Assembly (NCBI RefSeq): GCF_014486675.1
Contig: NZ_JACTAC010000011.1
Span: forward strand, 1-59,017
Length of the DNA stretch: 59,017 nt
Source: Flavobacterium macrobrachii
GTDB taxonomy: Bacteria; Bacteroidota; Bacteroidia; Flavobacteriales; Flavobacteriaceae
Reading direction: 5' to 3'
Shown here: piece after piece, positions 16,033 to 24,865 of the stretch
Position numbering within the stretch: position 1 is the stretch's first letter
Layout of the letters: every line of letters begins with the position of its first letter
Made by a program: the position numbers and the translations under genes
Notes under the pieces: generated by a model
Seen by the model: the letters and a program-made list of their open reading frames with translations, nothing else
What the model was told of the DNA's origin: nothing
The model's database searches: none

Positions 16033-16971
16033 TTAAAATTGATAAACTACTTCAAGTTTGTAATCTTTTAGGGATTGTTTTGCTTTTTCTAAATCTTCGG
16101 TGAAACCAAGAATATATCCGCCACCTCCAGAACCGCAAAGTTTTAGGTAGTAATCATTAGTATCAATTCCTTGTTGCCAAACGCCATGAAACTGTTCGGG
16201 AATCATTGGTTTGAAATTATTTAAAACGACTTTAGATAATTGCTTGGTGTTTTTGAAAAGTGATTTTATATCACCGCCAAGGAAATTTTCCACACAAGCG
16301 TCCGTATATTTTACGAATTGGTTTTTTAGCATTTTTCGGAAACCTTCTTCCTTTAGGTTTTCCATAAAAATGTTAACCATTGGTGCTGTTTCGCCAACAA
16401 TTCCAGAGTCTAATAAAAAGACAGCACCTTTTCCTGTTGCGCTTTGCGATGGAATTCCGGTAGCTTCAATATTATCTTTTGAATTAATCAAAATTGGAAT
16501 ACTCAAATAGCTGTTTAATGGATCAAGACCAGAACTTTTTCCGTGGAAAAATGACTCCATTTGAGAGAAAATGGTTTTTAACTGCAATAACTTTTCACGA
16601 GTTAGGTTTTCTAAAACGGTTATTTTATTATTGGCATATTTATCATAAATAGCAGCAACTAAAGCGCCACTACTTCCAACGCCATAACCTTGTGGAATGC
16701 TTGAATCGAAATACATGCCACGTTCAACATCCGTTTTTAGTAATTGTAAATTGAAAGTTACTAGCTCAGGTTGGTCTTCTTGTAATTGTTCCAAATAACC
16801 AACATATCGTTTTAAACTTTCGTTTGATTTCATAGCTTCGGCTGATGGATTTTCGTCCACTTTCAAAGCACCGTTATAAAAGTTGTAAGGAATAGATAAA
16901 CCCTTAGAGTCTCTGATAATTCCGTATTCTCCGAAGAGAAGAATTTTTGAATAAAAAAGTGGTCCTTTCAT
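16033..16971 (-). CDS. mvk: Mevalonate kinase (GHMP kinase family)
   Basis: The 312-residue GHMP kinase starts with LFYSKILLFGEYGII (substrate-side motif 1). The ATP-binding motif 2 is PQGYGVGSSGAL at 93-104 and the C-terminal motif 3 is KLCGSGGGGYILGF at about 277-290. It phosphorylates mevalonate to mevalonate-5-phosphate; the assignment rests on family features and its operon with diphosphomevalonate decarboxylase. Its start overlaps the stop of that gene by 4 nt (ATGA). A phosphomevalonate kinase role is less likely but cannot be excluded from sequence alone, because another GHMP kinase of the pathway is at 56017-56934. Confidence 0.8.
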   Translation of the reverse strand: MKGPLFYSKILLFGEYGIIRDSKGLSIPYNFYNGALKVDENPSAEAMKSNESLKRYVGYLEQLQEDQPELVTFNLQLLKTDVERGMYFDSSIPQGYGVGSSGALVAAIYDKYANNKITVLENLTREKLLQLKTIFSQMESFFHGKSSGLDPLNSYLSIPILINSKDNIEATGIPSQSATGKGAVFLLDSGIVGETAPMVNIFMENLKEEGFRKMLKNQFVKYTDACVENFLGGDIKSLFKNTKQLSKVVLNNFKPMIPEQFHGVWQQGIDTNDYYLKLCGSGGGGYILGFTEDLEKAKQSLKDYKLEVVYQF

Positions 16972-18053
16972 AGTTGTATCAATTGACTTCCGTTTCCAAT
17001 TTGATCACAAATATAGTTACCATTTTGACAATGGCCAACTAATTCTTGCTGAATAAATTGTAAAACTTTCTCGCTAACGTTTTCGGGATACAAAACATGG
17101 ACATTTGCTCCTGCATCGAGTGTAAAACATATAGGAATATTCGTTTCGTTTCTGAACTTCCAAATTTTGTTGATGATTTCTAATGTGTTCGGTTTCATTA
17201 GAATAAAATAAGGCATTGAAGTCATCATCATGGCGTGTAAAGTGAGTGCTTCGCTTTCTATAATTTTGATGAATTCGTCTAAATTTCCGTTTTCCAGCAC
17301 TTTTTTTAATGCCGATAAGTTGGTGTGCGCTTGTTCAAAACGAGTTGAAGCATACGGATGATTGTGCATTAAATCGTGACCAACTGTGCTCGAAACTTGT
17401 TTTTCGCCTTTGTCAACTAATAAAATGGTGTCTTGATAATTGTGGAAATTTTCATGAAGTTGTAACGGAAATGCTACTCCAAATAAATCGGAACTAGTTG
17501 AAATTTCGCTATGTTTTCCCCAAACAACTACATTTCCTTTGATACTTCTACACGCACTTCCAGAACCTAATCTAGCTAGAAATGATGCTTTTTGGTAGAA
17601 AAAATCATCTGTTAAAGTTGGATTGAGCGCTTTTTCCAAACTCATAATATTCATCGATAAAGCTGCCATTCCAGATGCAGATGAAGCAATTCCAGAACTA
17701 TGTGGAAAAGTATTTTCAGTATCAATCGTGAAATGATATTGTTTTAAATAAGGGCAATATTTTTCAATGCGTTCAAAGAATTTTTGAATTTTTGGTTTAA
17801 AATCTTCTTTTGGTTTTCCTTCAAATAATAAATCGAATGAAAAGGTATAGTTTGTTTCTTTTTTGGAGACATCCAATTTAGTAATCGTTTTACAATTGTT
17901 CAAAGTAAAACTTATGGATGGATTGGCTGGTATTTGATTTTCTTTTTTACCCCAATATTTTACTAAAGCGATATTACTTGGCGAACTCCATTGAAAACTG
18001 CCTTTTTCGATTGATGCCATTTCGGTTGAAATAAAATCTTTTTCAGAAACCAT
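16968..18053 (-). CDS. mvaD: Diphosphomevalonate decarboxylase
   Basis: The 361-residue enzyme has the N-terminal motif SPSNIALVKYWGKK (24-37), diagnostic for mevalonate-diphosphate decarboxylases. The phosphate-binding HSSGIASSASGMAAL motif follows near 113-127, and GSGSACRSIKG at about 157-167 holds the substrate-binding Ser/Arg. It converts mevalonate diphosphate, with ATP, to isopentenyl diphosphate, CO2 and phosphate in the cytosol. It is first in an operon with mevalonate kinase and a UbiA prenyltransferase. A TATCTTTG box (minus strand, 18071-18078) lies 17 nt before its ATG. Confidence 0.92.
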   Translation of the reverse strand: MVSEKDFISTEMASIEKGSFQWSSPSNIALVKYWGKKENQIPANPSISFTLNNCKTITKLDVSKKETNYTFSFDLLFEGKPKEDFKPKIQKFFERIEKYCPYLKQYHFTIDTENTFPHSSGIASSASGMAALSMNIMSLEKALNPTLTDDFFYQKASFLARLGSGSACRSIKGNVVVWGKHSEISTSSDLFGVAFPLQLHENFHNYQDTILLVDKGEKQVSSTVGHDLMHNHPYASTRFEQAHTNLSALKKVLENGNLDEFIKIIESEALTLHAMMMTSMPYFILMKPNTLEIINKIWKFRNETNIPICFTLDAGANVHVLYPENVSEKVLQFIQQELVGHCQNGNYICDQIGNGSQLIQL

Positions 18054-18070
18054 AACTAAATTTTTTTTGG

Positions 18071-18078
18071 CAAAGATA
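18071..18078 (-). promoter_or_regulatory. Promoter -7 element (TATCTTTG) of the mvaD operon
   Basis: It is a perfect TAnnTTTG box on the minus strand. The same octamer, at nearly the same distance from the start, precedes the HMG-CoA reductase gene (58411-58418). Confidence 0.55.
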
Positions 18079-18109
18079 CTTTTTTTAAAAATAGTTTATA
18101 AATCTGTAG

Positions 18110-18117
18110 TACATTTG
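18110..18117 (+). promoter_or_regulatory. Promoter -7 element (TACATTTG) of tspO
   Basis: It matches TAnnTTTG and ends 17 nt before the ATG. There is no clear TTG upstream. Confidence 0.5.
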
Positions 18118-18134
18118 ACTAAAATCTTTTTATC

Positions 18135-18611
18135 ATGCAAAAAATTCTACGAATTGCTACTGTAATTTTGACTTGTTTGGCGGTTGGTTACATTTCAAGT
18201 ATAGTTACTCGAGAAAATATTCCAACTTGGTATGCCGATTTGAACAAACCATTTTTTAATCCGCCTAATTGGATTTTTGCACCTGTTTGGACATTGCTTT
18301 ACGTTATGATGGGTTTCGCTGCTGGAAGAGTTTGGAACAAAATTGATACTGATGAAAAAAATGTAAAAAAGGCTTTTCTATTTTTTATAATTCAATTGGC
18401 TTTGAATGCTTTATGGTCGTATTTGTTTTTTGGATTGCGTAATCCGATGTTGGCTTCATTTGAAATTATTTTACTTTGGTTGATGATTTATGAAACCTAT
18501 CTTCAGTTTAAGAAATTAGATAAAATTTCGGGTTATCTTTTACTTCCTTATTTGGCATGGGTTAGTTTTGCAACCGTTTTAACGTTTAGTATTTGGTATT
18601 TAAACCGATAA
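18135..18611 (+). CDS. tspO: TspO/MBR family protein
   Basis: The 158-residue protein has five membrane helices and the TspO signature: WYADLNKPFFNPPNWIFAPVW near residues 32-52 and a LNALWSYLFFGLRNP segment near 91-105. TspO proteins bind porphyrins and other hydrophobic ligands and are linked to stress or tetrapyrrole handling. The gene is divergent from the mevalonate operon, with 81 nt between start codons. It is monocistronic and ends at a bidirectional terminator. Family assignment is strong; the ligand is unknown. Confidence 0.9.
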   Translation: MQKILRIATVILTCLAVGYISSIVTRENIPTWYADLNKPFFNPPNWIFAPVWTLLYVMMGFAAGRVWNKIDTDEKNVKKAFLFFIIQLALNALWSYLFFGLRNPMLASFEIILLWLMIYETYLQFKKLDKISGYLLLPYLAWVSFATVLTFSIWYLNR

Positions 18612-18640
18612 AAAAAGTCCCGATAATTTCGGGACTTTTA
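18611..18640. terminator. Bidirectional terminator
   Basis: An 11-bp stem, AAAAGTCCCGA (18613-18623) with TCGGGACTTTT (18629-18639), lies between the convergent tspO and T9SS protein genes, with A and T runs on the two sides. Confidence 0.85.
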
Positions 18641-18642
18641 GT

Positions 18643-21600
18643 TTATTTAACAACTAACTTCTTTGTTACTTTTGATTTGTTTTCAGAAACAACTTCTACC
18701 AAATATATTCCTTTGGCAAAAGTAGAAACTGGAATTGTCGTTTGAGTTTCAAACGATTTAGTTTGTTGGAATATTCTTTTTCCGCTAACTTCATAAATAG
18801 TAATTTGAGTGATGTTTTCTGAACCACTATTACCTATCGTGAAGTTTTCTTTAGCAGGATTAGGATACAAACCAATGCTTGACGCATTAAATTGAGTATT
18901 GCCTAACGTTTCTACAAACTCAGTTTCAAAAGTATTGGTGATGATTGCTGGATTAAAATCAAAATATATTTCAGCAGTATTTGGAATAACATCTCCTAAA
19001 GCAAAACCTGCTTTTGGTTTTATTTTGAATTGTACAAATCCATTACTTCCTGTATCATTAACTATTTGAGGTGGAAGATTTATTTGGTCAAATTGCCATG
19101 TTAATTGATTGTTATTTCTTGTCAAAACATAATTATGACTTGATGTAATCATTCTCACACTAGTTTCATCTAGCATTTCGTTTAAAGTATCTTCTAGTCG
19201 AACAAACTGTGCATTGGCAGTTCCTGTATTTTGAAAACGAATGGTGTAATACAAGTAATCATTTGAGTCAAATTCATCAAAAACTATTTTTCCGCCATGC
19301 GCTTCTAGTTTATCATTTGGATCATAAGAACCAATAATGGTTTGAATAAATTCAGAGGTATTATTTGTTAAATTGATATCACCATCATTTATTGAAATAG
19401 CGGTATTTGTTACTAATTGTCCCAAACTAACTATAGGAATTGTTGGTACAATGAAGTTTACATAAATAATTCGTGTTTCACCAGGTTGTAAATCAATATA
19501 GTTATAGGCAAAGCCATTGGATGTGGCAATAGTACCAGCTTGAGAAATACTTAATACAGTTAAAATACTATCATAGTTAAATTGCAAAATACCAGAAACA
19601 GGTGTTAAACCATTATTTTTGTATATGATATAATTATTGTAATTAAACCCTGGATTTGGATTTCCAAAAGAACTTACGCTTACTTCTACATCGTTGTAAG
19701 GTTGCGTATTTGTAATAGGGAAATAGTAAATATTATCGCCATTTTCATCAAAAACAATATCAGTAAATGTAGTTGAATTGGAGAAAAAACTTGCTAATTC
19801 TGGGTAAACTAAAAACGAAATGTCATAGCTATTGCTGAGGTTTTCAGGGAAAATATAAAACGTACCGTTTGAAGATTGGTTTTCGGTTGTAATTCCATCA
19901 TTATTTACAACAAAATTGAATGTTCCTTGGGAAAAAGCGACTTCTCCAGTATCTTTAATTCCGTTCGTATTCGTATCAACAAAAGCCATTAACTGAATAT
20001 TATCATTACATTGATTGCCAAACGCCAAACTACCACCTTCAATAAATACTGCTGAATCAAACATAGAGTCATTATAATCACCAACTGCCAATTTTAACGA
20101 ATATTGACGATTTGGAATCACATTTGCAAAAGCCGTTAAAGGAACCGTTTGACCAACAAAGTTGATATCACTTTCTGGATTATTTGGGTTGAAACTACCA
20201 AAATATTGCGCATTTACCGATGGACAAGCATTATTGTAAAGATTATTTCTAACTGTTGTAGTTGAAATTGGGATTGTAGTGTTTGGAACAACCGCAATAT
20301 TTTGTTTATCTCCAGTGGTTAAATCGGTTAAAATAAATCCAAAAACATCGGAGAAATTACACTGATAATTTCCATATTCATTAGAAGCGAAAATGAAATT
20401 GAATGTTAATAAATTGGATGTTGGAACGAAATCAAATTTCATAAAAGTAGCATCATTAATTGTTCCCGAAGCATTTCCTGTTGAAACTAATACATTGTTC
20501 AAATCGCCATCATTTAAGTTAGAGCAAGTAGAGGAAAGTGAATTTCCACCAGTATAACTTCCACCAGATAGATTAGCGTTTCCGCTGCGGAGAATTAATC
20601 CTTCTTCAAAAGGAAAATCGCCATCGTTGTTGTTAAAATAGCCAATCCCACATATTCCTTGCGTAACGATATTGGTAGGTGTGCCACATTCTTCGTTAAG
20701 CACAACGGTGTTTAAAATTTGTGTTGGCGTTAAAGTTGTTGTAGAAACGGTTACAGCAGTTCCGCAGCCAATAGTCTGAAAATTTGCTCCAACTGACCAA
20801 TCAGAAAACGCTTGATTGGTGCATGCTGCGCGAATATAATATGTGTAAGAAGTACCACAATTTAACCCAACAATTATAAAAGGATTAACATTTGCAATTA
20901 CTGAACCAGTTGTTGTGCTTGTTGGCGCAGGACTTCCTTGTGGAACAATATAAATTTCCCAAGAAGTATCACCGTTATTATTTGTTGACCAATTTAATGT
21001 AGCGGAATTTAATGTGATGCTATTTGTAGCTAAATTTGTTGGAACAACACATGTTCCACCGCTACAATCAGGTGTTTCAAAAATAATAGCATTAGACCAT
21101 GGAGAAGTGTCATTTGTTGAACAAACTGAACGAACATAACATTTGAAAGCAGTTCCACAGTTTAAGTTAGAAAAGGTATAATTACTAACAGTTGAACTTA
21201 TACCGGTTGTATTTGGTGTTGGTTCAGGACTATTAATACCAGTTAGAAAAACCTCATAACTTGTTGCTCCATTAACAGTAGACCAATCTAAAGTGTAAAT
21301 GTTGTTTGAAACAGGTTCAATAAATAAGTTAGTTGGTGTTTGACAATTGTTATTGTTACAATTTTCACCTATGAGAGATAAAGGAGTAAAAGTAGAACAA
21401 CCTGTTATTGTATTTTTTATTGAAATATAGATTACTGTGAAGTTATCTTGTGAAGCTAACTGATATGGCAAAGGATTGATTTGATTCATTGCATTAACAA
21501 GTGAATTGTGGAAACTGACACTTATTAGATTTGGTGTAGCATTATTTTGAGCCCAAATTAACTCAGCTGTAGTTCCTAAATCAAAAAGCGCAACTCCTTG

Positions 21601-21978
21601 ATAAAAACAGGCTGTTACCGCGGCAACATCAGCAATTGGACTTGGCTGCACTATAATATCTAGAGCAAGTAAATCACTTAGATTTGTTGCATTGTTTAAT
21701 TTATTTATAAAAATAGTTTGTACAAATGGTTGAACATTCGTATAACCTCCAATTGTTGTTATTGCATTTGAATTGGTTTGAGCATCTGTTAAAGTTTCAT
21801 GAAAAGTTATTGAAAAATCTACTGGATTATCATTGGCTAAAATCTCAGGGATTTTTGTAGTTAAATCAAAAATAGCAAAACCATCGTTATTGTCATCGCA
21901 AACATTATAAGTTGTAATGCTAGGTTGAGCGAATACTTTTAGGGTGAAAAATAAAAAAAGGAGTAGAGTTTGTTTCAT
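18643..21978 (-). CDS. Large T9SS-secreted protein with FN3-like, choice-of-anchor L and conserved C-terminal domains
   Basis: From the ATG at 21978 the product has 1111 residues with signal peptide MKQTLLLFLFFTLKVFAQ. The first part holds strand-rich blocks, then two or three fibronectin-III-like repeats (NCGTAFKCYVRSVC and NCGTSYTYYIRAAC). A choice-of-anchor L type domain follows (GYFNNNDGDFPFEEGLILRS ... FIFASNEYGNY), then a SYDPNDKLEAHGG conserved domain (DUF7619-like), and a C-terminal T9SS type A sorting domain (LYPNPAKENFTIGNSGSENI). It is therefore exported across the outer membrane and attached or released; an adhesin-like role is inferred. A longer start at 22020 is rejected, since the promoter box lies at 21997-22004. 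Confidence 0.85.
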   Translation of the reverse strand: MKQTLLLFLFFTLKVFAQPSITTYNVCDDNNDGFAIFDLTTKIPEILANDNPVDFSITFHETLTDAQTNSNAITTIGGYTNVQPFVQTIFINKLNNATNLSDLLALDIIVQPSPIADVAAVTACFYQGVALFDLGTTAELIWAQNNATPNLISVSFHNSLVNAMNQINPLPYQLASQDNFTVIYISIKNTITGCSTFTPLSLIGENCNNNNCQTPTNLFIEPVSNNIYTLDWSTVNGATSYEVFLTGINSPEPTPNTTGISSTVSNYTFSNLNCGTAFKCYVRSVCSTNDTSPWSNAIIFETPDCSGGTCVVPTNLATNSITLNSATLNWSTNNNGDTSWEIYIVPQGSPAPTSTTTGSVIANVNPFIIVGLNCGTSYTYYIRAACTNQAFSDWSVGANFQTIGCGTAVTVSTTTLTPTQILNTVVLNEECGTPTNIVTQGICGIGYFNNNDGDFPFEEGLILRSGNANLSGGSYTGGNSLSSTCSNLNDGDLNNVLVSTGNASGTINDATFMKFDFVPTSNLLTFNFIFASNEYGNYQCNFSDVFGFILTDLTTGDKQNIAVVPNTTIPISTTTVRNNLYNNACPSVNAQYFGSFNPNNPESDINFVGQTVPLTAFANVIPNRQYSLKLAVGDYNDSMFDSAVFIEGGSLAFGNQCNDNIQLMAFVDTNTNGIKDTGEVAFSQGTFNFVVNNDGITTENQSSNGTFYIFPENLSNSYDISFLVYPELASFFSNSTTFTDIVFDENGDNIYYFPITNTQPYNDVEVSVSSFGNPNPGFNYNNYIIYKNNGLTPVSGILQFNYDSILTVLSISQAGTIATSNGFAYNYIDLQPGETRIIYVNFIVPTIPIVSLGQLVTNTAISINDGDINLTNNTSEFIQTIIGSYDPNDKLEAHGGKIVFDEFDSNDYLYYTIRFQNTGTANAQFVRLEDTLNEMLDETSVRMITSSHNYVLTRNNNQLTWQFDQINLPPQIVNDTGSNGFVQFKIKPKAGFALGDVIPNTAEIYFDFNPAIITNTFETEFVETLGNTQFNASSIGLYPNPAKENFTIGNSGSENITQITIYEVSGKRIFQQTKSFETQTTIPVSTFAKGIYLVEVVSENKSKVTKKLVVK

Positions 21979-21996
21979 TTGATTAGAATTAGTAAT

Positions 21997-22026
21997 CAAA
22001 TATAATTGATTTTGAAGCACCTACAA
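21997..22026 (-). promoter_or_regulatory. Promoter TTG-N19-TATATTTG of the T9SS protein gene
   Basis: On the minus strand, TTG (22024-22026) and TATATTTG (21997-22004) have a 19-bp spacer. The position fixes the start codon at 21978. Confidence 0.7.
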
Positions 22027-22042
22027 CATTTGTTAAAAAAAA

Positions 22043-23251
22043 TTAAATTCCGCTGGCAATTATAAATCCACTTGTCCAAGCATTTTGAAAGTTAAAACCA
22101 CCTGTAATGGCATCAATATTCATGATTTCGCCAGCAAAATATAGATTATCGTGCAATTTGCTTTCCATTGTTTTGAAGTTTATTTCTTTTAAATCAATGC
22201 CACCAGCAGTAACAAACTCTTCTTTAAAAGTGCTTTTCCCGTTAACTTGAAATTCGCCGTTGGTTAGTTGGCTGGCTAAATTTGTGAGTTGTGTTTTGGA
22301 TAAATCTGCCCATTTCACTTCGCTATCAATTTGGGAAGCTAAGACCAAACTTTCCCACAATCGATTTGGTAACTCAAATGGAGATATTTTAGAAACAACT
22401 TTTTTAGCTTGTTCGAGTTTTAATTCTTTTAATTGCTCCAAAGTTTCTTCAAACGTGGCATCACCCAACCAGTTGACTTGTATGATAAACTGATACTTTT
22501 TTTCAGCCAAAATAATTGCACCCCAAGCCGAAAGTCTCAAAATTGCTGGCCCACTCATTCCCCAATGGGTAATTAATAATGGTCCAACAGCTTCTAGCTT
22601 TGTCTCTTTTACTTTTACTTTGGCGAAAGTCGAAACACCCATTAAAGTTGCAATTCGGCTATCTTTGATATTAAAAGTAAACAATGAAGGAACAGGCGCA
22701 ACAATCGTATGTTCCATATTTTGTAGCATTTCCCATATCTTAGGATTACTACCTGTAGTCATAATTAGTTTTTGACACGAGTAGGTTTCATTATTGGTTT
22801 CGACTTTCCAATAGTCATTTCCTTTAAAAAGTGATTGCACACTTTGTCCCGTTAAAACTTCAATTTTCAATTTTTTAACAGCAGTCAAAAAGCAATCTAT
22901 AATGGTTTGTGAATTATCAGTTGTGGGAAACATGCGACCATCATCTTCTATTTTCAATTCCACACCATGTTTCTCAAACCATTCAATAGTATCGCCCGAA
23001 CAAAATTGATGAAATGGCCCACGCAATTCTTTTTCTCCACGAGGATAAAATTTCACCAAATCATTGGGAACAAAACAAGCATGCGTCACATTACATCGAC
23101 CGCCACCAGAAATCCTAACTTTTTCTAAAACGCTTTTTCCTCTTTCGAGAATAGCAACCTTTGAATGCGGATTATTTTCTACGATATTAATTGCCGTAAA
23201 AAAACCTGCAGCTCCGCCACCAACGATTATTATATCAAAGTTTGAGTTCAT
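22043..23251 (-). CDS. BaiN/HI0933-family FAD-dependent oxidoreductase
   Basis: The 402-residue flavoprotein starts with a Rossmann dinucleotide motif IIVGGGAAGFFTAIN (GxGxxG at about 11-16). It has the family signature SGGGRCNVTH near 49-58, and ends with the FAD-contacting AGEIMNIDAITGGFNFQNAW. Homologues (HI0933, YhiN, BaiN) are NAD(P)/FAD-dependent reductases of uncertain substrate; BaiN acts on bile-acid intermediates in gut bacteria, which is not implied here. It is soluble and lies 74 nt downstream of the glycerophosphodiesterase gene, across a degenerate CTTGG-type repeat at 23282-23322. Confidence 0.88.
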   Translation of the reverse strand: MNSNFDIIIVGGGAAGFFTAINIVENNPHSKVAILERGKSVLEKVRISGGGRCNVTHACFVPNDLVKFYPRGEKELRGPFHQFCSGDTIEWFEKHGVELKIEDDGRMFPTTDNSQTIIDCFLTAVKKLKIEVLTGQSVQSLFKGNDYWKVETNNETYSCQKLIMTTGSNPKIWEMLQNMEHTIVAPVPSLFTFNIKDSRIATLMGVSTFAKVKVKETKLEAVGPLLITHWGMSGPAILRLSAWGAIILAEKKYQFIIQVNWLGDATFEETLEQLKELKLEQAKKVVSKISPFELPNRLWESLVLASQIDSEVKWADLSKTQLTNLASQLTNGEFQVNGKSTFKEEFVTAGGIDLKEINFKTMESKLHDNLYFAGEIMNIDAITGGFNFQNAWTSGFIIASGI

Positions 23252-23325
23252 TAAATCACAAAATTTATTTATTAATTTAAAACTTGGCGTTGCTTGTGTA
23301 AATCTTGGCGAACTTTACGGTTAAT

Positions 23326-23973
23326 TTATACTCTATCTGGAAAATCAGTAATTATCCCGTCAACGTATAACGATTTCACAAAGATAATGTCTTCGGGCTC
23401 ATTAACAGTCCATGTGAAAATTTTTAAACGATTGTTTTTCATTTTTTGACAATTTTCAGGGGTTAATAAATGATAATAGGGATGAATGGAGTAAGCTTGC
23501 ATGAATTTGGCGAAGGCTATGGCGAGCTCTAAATCAGTTTCGGTTAAAACACCAATCCGAATTTCATCATCATGAAACCGAACTTCTTGCAAAGCATTCC
23601 AATCAAAACTCGAAATCAAGATTTTGTCTTTTGAAAAAATATTCGAATCTATTAAATCTAAAATGCTTTTTACCGCTTTAATTTCTTTAACCTCAATATT
23701 AATATCACATTGATTATTGACCAATTGAAAAACATCTTGTAGCGTGGGAATGCCAAATTCTCGAAGTTCACGTGCAGAAAAACTAGAAACCAAACCAAAG
23801 CCAGAAGTTGTTCTATCTATTGTCTTATCGTGAATGACAACTGGAATATTGTCTCTACTTAGAAAAACATCCAGTTCAATCATGTCGACATTGAGTTGTA
23901 AAGCTTTTTCGAAAGAAGCCAAAGTGTTTTCAGCCATGTGTCCTTTTGCTCCACGATGTCCTATTAGTATCAT
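23326..23973 (-). CDS. Glycerophosphodiester phosphodiesterase family protein
   Basis: The 215-residue protein has the GDPD catalytic features: GHRGAKGHMAENTLASF (His5-Arg6, Glu15), IELDVFLSRD (Glu37, Asp39) and VIHDKTIDRTTSG (His52). These coordinate Ca2+ and hydrolyse glycerophosphodiesters to an alcohol and glycerol-3-phosphate. It is slightly short but contains the whole TIM barrel (ends NRLKIFTWTVNEPEDI...GIITDFPD). No signal peptide, so cytosolic. Its start overlaps the stop of the JmjC-like cupin gene by 4 nt. Confidence 0.9.
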   Translation of the reverse strand: MILIGHRGAKGHMAENTLASFEKALQLNVDMIELDVFLSRDNIPVVIHDKTIDRTTSGFGLVSSFSARELREFGIPTLQDVFQLVNNQCDINIEVKEIKAVKSILDLIDSNIFSKDKILISSFDWNALQEVRFHDDEIRIGVLTETDLELAIAFAKFMQAYSIHPYYHLLTPENCQKMKNNRLKIFTWTVNEPEDIIFVKSLYVDGIITDFPDRV

Positions 23974-24836
23974 TTAGTCAATAAAGCATTGGTGCGACGA
24001 ATGGCTTCCTCATCTTTATAGTCAAGCCAAGCTTGCCCTTTTCTTTTTCGCATCCAATTATCATAGTGTCGAATAATGGCCACATTTGCAAATCCTTTAA
24101 ACAAATTACTAGGTTTGCTTGCCAATGAACGTAAGCTTAGAGAGAAACCGGGTGTTAAATATTTCATGTAGTGCCACCAACCTTCAGGCATGTATAACAT
24201 TTCGCCGTGCTTTAAGTTGGTAATATAAGGTTTAACATGTTTTAACGCGGGGAATTTATCAAAATCAGGGTTTTCAAAGTCTATATCTTCGTGGCAGAGC
24301 CAAGAGTAGGGAAGACGATACATGTATTTGGTTTCTTTGGGGTCAATGATGATACATTGTTTTTCTCCTTGAAAATGAAAGTGAAAAAGGTTTGGAAAAT
24401 CAATATCATAATGTATAAAAACTTTTGCACCTTCACCTCCGAAAAACACCAATGGTAAACTTTTTAGTAATCTCGGACCTAAATCGGGCCATTTCATATC
24501 TTCTTTCATTGATGGCACATCTTTCATAAGGTTATAAAGAAAGATGCGTAAATCTGTTGGTCCTTTTTCTAAAATATCGATATACTCAGACATTGTCATT
24601 GTAAAATCGGGCTCGTTGACTTTTTTAGTGTAATCGGTTTTTCGACTGTCATACAACGGGACAGTTTTATCGCCTGCAACTTCTCTTAAAAAGTCAAAAT
24701 TCCATTTTGTAAAAGCTGGCCAATCTTCAATTTGATTAGTCACCACCACAGGTTTTTGAGGTTTGTAGTAATTTTTTATAAATTCCTCTTTAGTAAGTTT
24801 TTCAACTCTTTCAATTTCAATGTATTCAAAAGGCAT
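23970..24836 (-). CDS. Cupin-like JmjC-type Fe(II)/2-oxoglutarate-dependent oxygenase
   Basis: The 288-residue protein has the cupin_8/JmjC arrangement: KPVVVTNQIEDWPAF near the N terminus and the iron-binding HxD motif at His142-Tyr-Asp144. A GEKQCIIIDPKE strand and the distal His222 in MPEGWWHYM follow. This is the layout of FIH/JMJD-type hydroxylases, which hydroxylate protein side chains or small molecules. Candidate iron ligands are all present, so it should be active. It sits between an amylase gene (29 nt upstream) and the overlapping glycerophosphodiesterase gene. The substrate is unknown. Confidence 0.82.
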   Translation of the reverse strand: MPFEYIEIERVEKLTKEEFIKNYYKPQKPVVVTNQIEDWPAFTKWNFDFLREVAGDKTVPLYDSRKTDYTKKVNEPDFTMTMSEYIDILEKGPTDLRIFLYNLMKDVPSMKEDMKWPDLGPRLLKSLPLVFFGGEGAKVFIHYDIDFPNLFHFHFQGEKQCIIIDPKETKYMYRLPYSWLCHEDIDFENPDFDKFPALKHVKPYITNLKHGEMLYMPEGWWHYMKYLTPGFSLSLRSLASKPSNLFKGFANVAIIRHYDNWMRKRKGQAWLDYKDEEAIRRTNALLTK

Positions 24837-24865
24837 AATTTATAAAGGTGTTTTTGTATTAAATC

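Noticed and set aside
21979..22020. Longer start for the T9SS protein at 22020
   Set aside because: It would place the start upstream of the TATATTTG promoter box and put 14 residues before a good signal peptide.
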